Origin: Myxococcales bacterium
GTDB taxonomy: Bacteria > Myxococcota > Bradymonadia > UBA7976 > UBA1532
Direction: 5' to 3'
Length of the DNA: 7,915 bases
NCBI GenBank assembly: GCA_020430675.1
Contig: JAGQJJ010000157.1
Span: forward strand, 1-7,915
Each line of letters starts with the position of its first letter. Position 1 is the first letter of the stretch. This document shows, piece by piece, positions 6,390 through 7,915 of this stretch. A program made the translations under genes and the position numbers. Under the pieces are notes generated by a model. The model saw nothing but the letters and a program-made list of their open reading frames with translations, did no database searches and was not told the DNA's origin.

Positions 6390-6988
6390 TGCGCCGCTGC
6401 TTGCTGTCTTTGCCCTTTCTGCTTCTGCTCGCCTGCCGCGGCGGCGACGCGCCGGCGGAACCGGCGCCCGCGCCGGTCGTCGAGAAGGCCCAGCCCGTCG
6501 AGGCGGCGAAGCCCGAAGCGCCCAAGCTGGCGGCGTCGGCCGCGGTGGCCGCGGTGCCGCCCAAGCCCGTGGTGCCGCCGGGCCATGGCGCGGCCAAGCC
6601 GGCGATCGAGTGGGAGGGCCCGATCGAGTGGCTCGAATGGGACGCGGCGCGCGAGAAGGCCAAGGCCGAGAGCAAGCCCATCTGCCTGGTGGTCTATGCC
6701 GATTGGTGCCCGCGCTGCCGCGAGCTGGCCCCGATCTTCTCGACACCCGAGGTCGCCGCGCTGGCCAAGAACCTGATCATGGTGCGCCAGAACAACGACG
6801 CGCGCCCCGATTGGTTGCAGCAGTACGTCGCGCTTGGAACCTATGTGCCGCGGGTCTTCTTCTTCTCGCCCGATGGCACCTTGCGCGAAGACATCAAGAG
6901 CGACCACCCGCGCTTTCCCTACTTCTACACGCCGCACGGCGTCGACGTGCTCAAGCGCAGCATGCAGGCGGCCGCGGCCGGCGGCTGA
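6386..6988 (+). CDS. Thioredoxin-fold lipoprotein (WCPRC; AGR/TXNDC12-like)
   Basis: This 200-residue protein has a lipoprotein signal MMRRCLLSLPFLLLLAC with lipid-modified Cys17. A long Ala/Pro/Lys-rich spacer (about 20-72) then lifts a thioredoxin domain (about 78-198) off the membrane. The domain has redox motif W107-C108-P-R-C111, a following ELAPIF helix, the segment NLIMV, and the cis-proline loop YVPR with Pro155 before FFFSPDG. The order WxxxDAA..AK..KPI...WCxxC..L.P.F ... YVPR.FF.PDG ... YFYTP resembles, as I recall it, the thioredoxin_7 group that includes the ER proteins TXNDC12 and AGR2. With two active-site Cys it could reduce, oxidise or isomerise disulfides in the periplasm; the Arg in CPRC differs from the usual CGPC. 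I chose the ATG at 6386 because GGAG (6374-6377) lies eight bases upstream and the signal starts there. It overlaps the ATPase stop by ATGA, and the exonuclease follows after eight bases. The redox partner and the reason for this context are unknown. Confidence 0.9.
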   Translation: MMRRCLLSLPFLLLLACRGGDAPAEPAPAPVVEKAQPVEAAKPEAPKLAASAAVAAVPPKPVVPPGHGAAKPAIEWEGPIEWLEWDAAREKAKAESKPICLVVYADWCPRCRELAPIFSTPEVAALAKNLIMVRQNNDARPDWLQQYVALGTYVPRVFFFSPDGTLREDIKSDHPRFPYFYTPHGVDVLKRSMQAAAAGG

Positions 6989-6996
6989 GGCGGACG

Positions 6997-7593
6997 ATGA
7001 CCCCGATTCACGACCCGAACACCATCTATTTCTGCGTCGATATCGAAGCCAGCGGCCCGGTACCGGCGCTGTACAACATGGTCTCGATCGCCGGCGTCGA
7101 GGTGCGCCTCGACGGCGAGCGCCATCGTCGTGGCGACCATTTCTACTTTGAAATCGCGCCCATGTGCGATGGCTTCGACCCGAGCGCGATGGCCATTCAC
7201 GGGTTGACCGAAGCCCATCTGCGCGAGCATGGCCGGCCGGCCAAAGAGGTCATGGCCGCCATCACCGAGTTTGTCAAGGCCCGCACCAGCCGGCGCAAGC
7301 GGGCGCTGTTTGTGGGCCATAACGCGCCGTTCGATTGGATGTACGTGGCGTGGTACTTCCAGTGGGCCGGCGTCGAGAACCCGTTTGGCTATGACCCGCT
7401 CGATACCAAGGCGCTGATGATGGGTCGCCATGGCACGCCCTGGTCGGGCTGCAACAAGAAGGCGATGCTGAGTCGCTACCCCGGTCTGCAGGCGCCGCGC
7501 CCCGAAGACGAGCACAACGCGCTGGTCGACGCCGAGTTCCAGGCCGACCTGCTCATCTGCCTGCTCGATGGCGCTATCGAGGCGCCAGCTTGA
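6997..7593 (+). CDS. DEDDh-type 3'-5' exonuclease (DnaQ/RNase T-like fold)
   Basis: This is a 198-residue cytoplasmic nuclease. All five DEDDh residues can be placed: D15 and E17 in CVDIEASG (ExoI), D113 in GHNAPFD (ExoII), and H173 with D178 in EHNALVDAE (ExoIII). These bind two metal ions and hydrolyse DNA or RNA from the 3' end. Further family marks are the IHGLT-like segment (68-72) and the DTKAL turn (136-140). Its length is that of stand-alone nucleases such as RNase T, oligoribonuclease or DnaQ, and no extra domain is present. I cannot assign it to rnt, orn or dnaQ: the match is to the superfamily only, and DNA versus RNA cannot be told from sequence. The start is ATG at 6997 with GAGG at 6987-6990 overlapping the previous stop. 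It is the last gene of the operon. With the phosphorylase it could release and recycle nucleosides, which is inference. Its 3' end overlaps the convergent AgmX-like gene by 20 bases. Confidence 0.92.
   Translation: MTPIHDPNTIYFCVDIEASGPVPALYNMVSIAGVEVRLDGERHRRGDHFYFEIAPMCDGFDPSAMAIHGLTEAHLREHGRPAKEVMAAITEFVKARTSRRKRALFVGHNAPFDWMYVAWYFQWAGVENPFGYDPLDTKALMMGRHGTPWSGCNKKAMLSRYPGLQAPRPEDEHNALVDAEFQADLLICLLDGAIEAPA
7574..7593. other. Tail-to-tail overlap of the exonuclease and AgmX-like genes
   Basis: The plus-strand stop TGA (7591-7593) lies beyond the minus-strand stop TAG (7576-7574), so the two coding ends share 20 bases. No room is left for a conventional bidirectional terminator between them, and the messages would be antisense to each other at their 3' ends. 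Confidence 0.85.
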
Positions 7594-7915
7594 ACGGGTA
7601 GCGCACGACCACTTCGCCGCCGCCGTCGGGCACCGGGAAGCTGGTGTCGCCGAGCGCCTTGAGCACGCACATCTCCAGGAAGGGGTTGCCGATGCCTTCG
7701 CCTTCGATCTCGGCGTCGCGGATGCGGCCCTCGTCGTCCTTCGAGACCACCGTGAACTTCACCGTCAGCGTGCCGGCCAGCTCGGCGTTGCCCGCCAGGG
7801 CTTGCTGGTAGCAATCGGCGACCACCGGCCGCGCGGATTGGATCGCTGAACGCACCGCCTCTTTGTCGACGCGGCCGGTCGGCGGCGCGGCGTCGGGCGC
7901 GTCGGCGGCGATGGG
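7574..7915 (-). CDS. AgmX/PglI C-terminal domain protein, C-terminal part (cut by window edge)
   Basis: The last 113 residues are visible; the frame stays open to the right edge, so the start is outside. A short Ala/Pro-rich linker (AADAPDAAPPTG) leads into a domain that starts RVDKEAVRSAIQSARP and continues with a conserved Cys in VADCYQQAL, GTLTVKFTV, then CVLKAL and FPVP and ends VVVRYPFKLAPR. This layout (RV.KE.V...I, CY..AL, G...V.F.V, N..L..C...AL, FP.P, G....V.YPF) is that of the AgmX/PglI C-terminal domain, common in Myxococcota and related to TonB-C-like periplasmic domains. It was named from a Myxococcus gliding-motility gene, but most members have no known job. A GTG at 7855 is possible but unlikely as the start because it would leave the domain incomplete. 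The N-terminus is typically a long linker or signalling domain, not seen here. Confidence 0.85.
   Translation of the reverse strand, partial: PIAADAPDAAPPTGRVDKEAVRSAIQSARPVVADCYQQALAGNAELAGTLTVKFTVVSKDDEGRIRDAEIEGEGIGNPFLEMCVLKALGDTSFPVPDGGGEVVVRYPFKLAPR

Overview
The window is a gene-dense, very GC-rich stretch with strongly G/C-biased third codon positions. It is almost fully coding and carries no RNA genes, mobile elements or CRISPR array that I can see. Three things together suggest a Myxococcota-type (former deltaproteobacterial) chromosome: an FHA-GAF-AAA-Fis sigma54 activator, an AgmX/PglI-type C-terminal domain, and many lipoproteins and envelope proteins with short signal peptides. 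This placement is inference; no phylogenetic marker is present.

Layout: five genes run leftward (minus strand) from about 4289 to the left edge. In transcription order they are a small lipoprotein, a helical-repeat/poly-Pro/beta-rich envelope protein (overlapping TTG start), the sigma54-dependent regulator, a putative Tat-exported lipoprotein with two complete Rieske [2Fe-2S] domains, and the start of an exported c-type cytochrome (ATGA overlap with the Rieske gene, cut by the window edge). A 108-base gap separates the regulator from the Rieske gene, so the redox pair may be its own transcription unit.

Four genes run rightward from 4393: a trimeric-type purine nucleoside phosphorylase, a single-domain ArsA/Get3-like P-loop ATPase, a lipoprotein with a WCPRC thioredoxin fold resembling the AGR/TXNDC12 group, and a DEDDh 3'-5' exonuclease. 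They join by GTGA overlap, ATGA overlap and an 8-base gap, so they look like one translationally coupled operon. Only a nucleic-acid turnover link (exonuclease to nucleoside phosphorylase) is metabolically obvious; the ATPase and the thioredoxin lipoprotein point to membrane-protein or envelope handling.

The two units diverge from a 103-base region (4290-4392) that should hold both promoters. At the right edge a leftward gene with an AgmX/PglI C-terminal domain enters the window and overlaps the end of the exonuclease gene tail-to-tail by 20 bases. The most notable items are the double-Rieske protein with its cytochrome partner, the ArsA-like ATPase with a non-standard P-loop and switch II, and the AGR-like bacterial lipoprotein. 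I found no clear evidence of an entirely new defence or mobile system.
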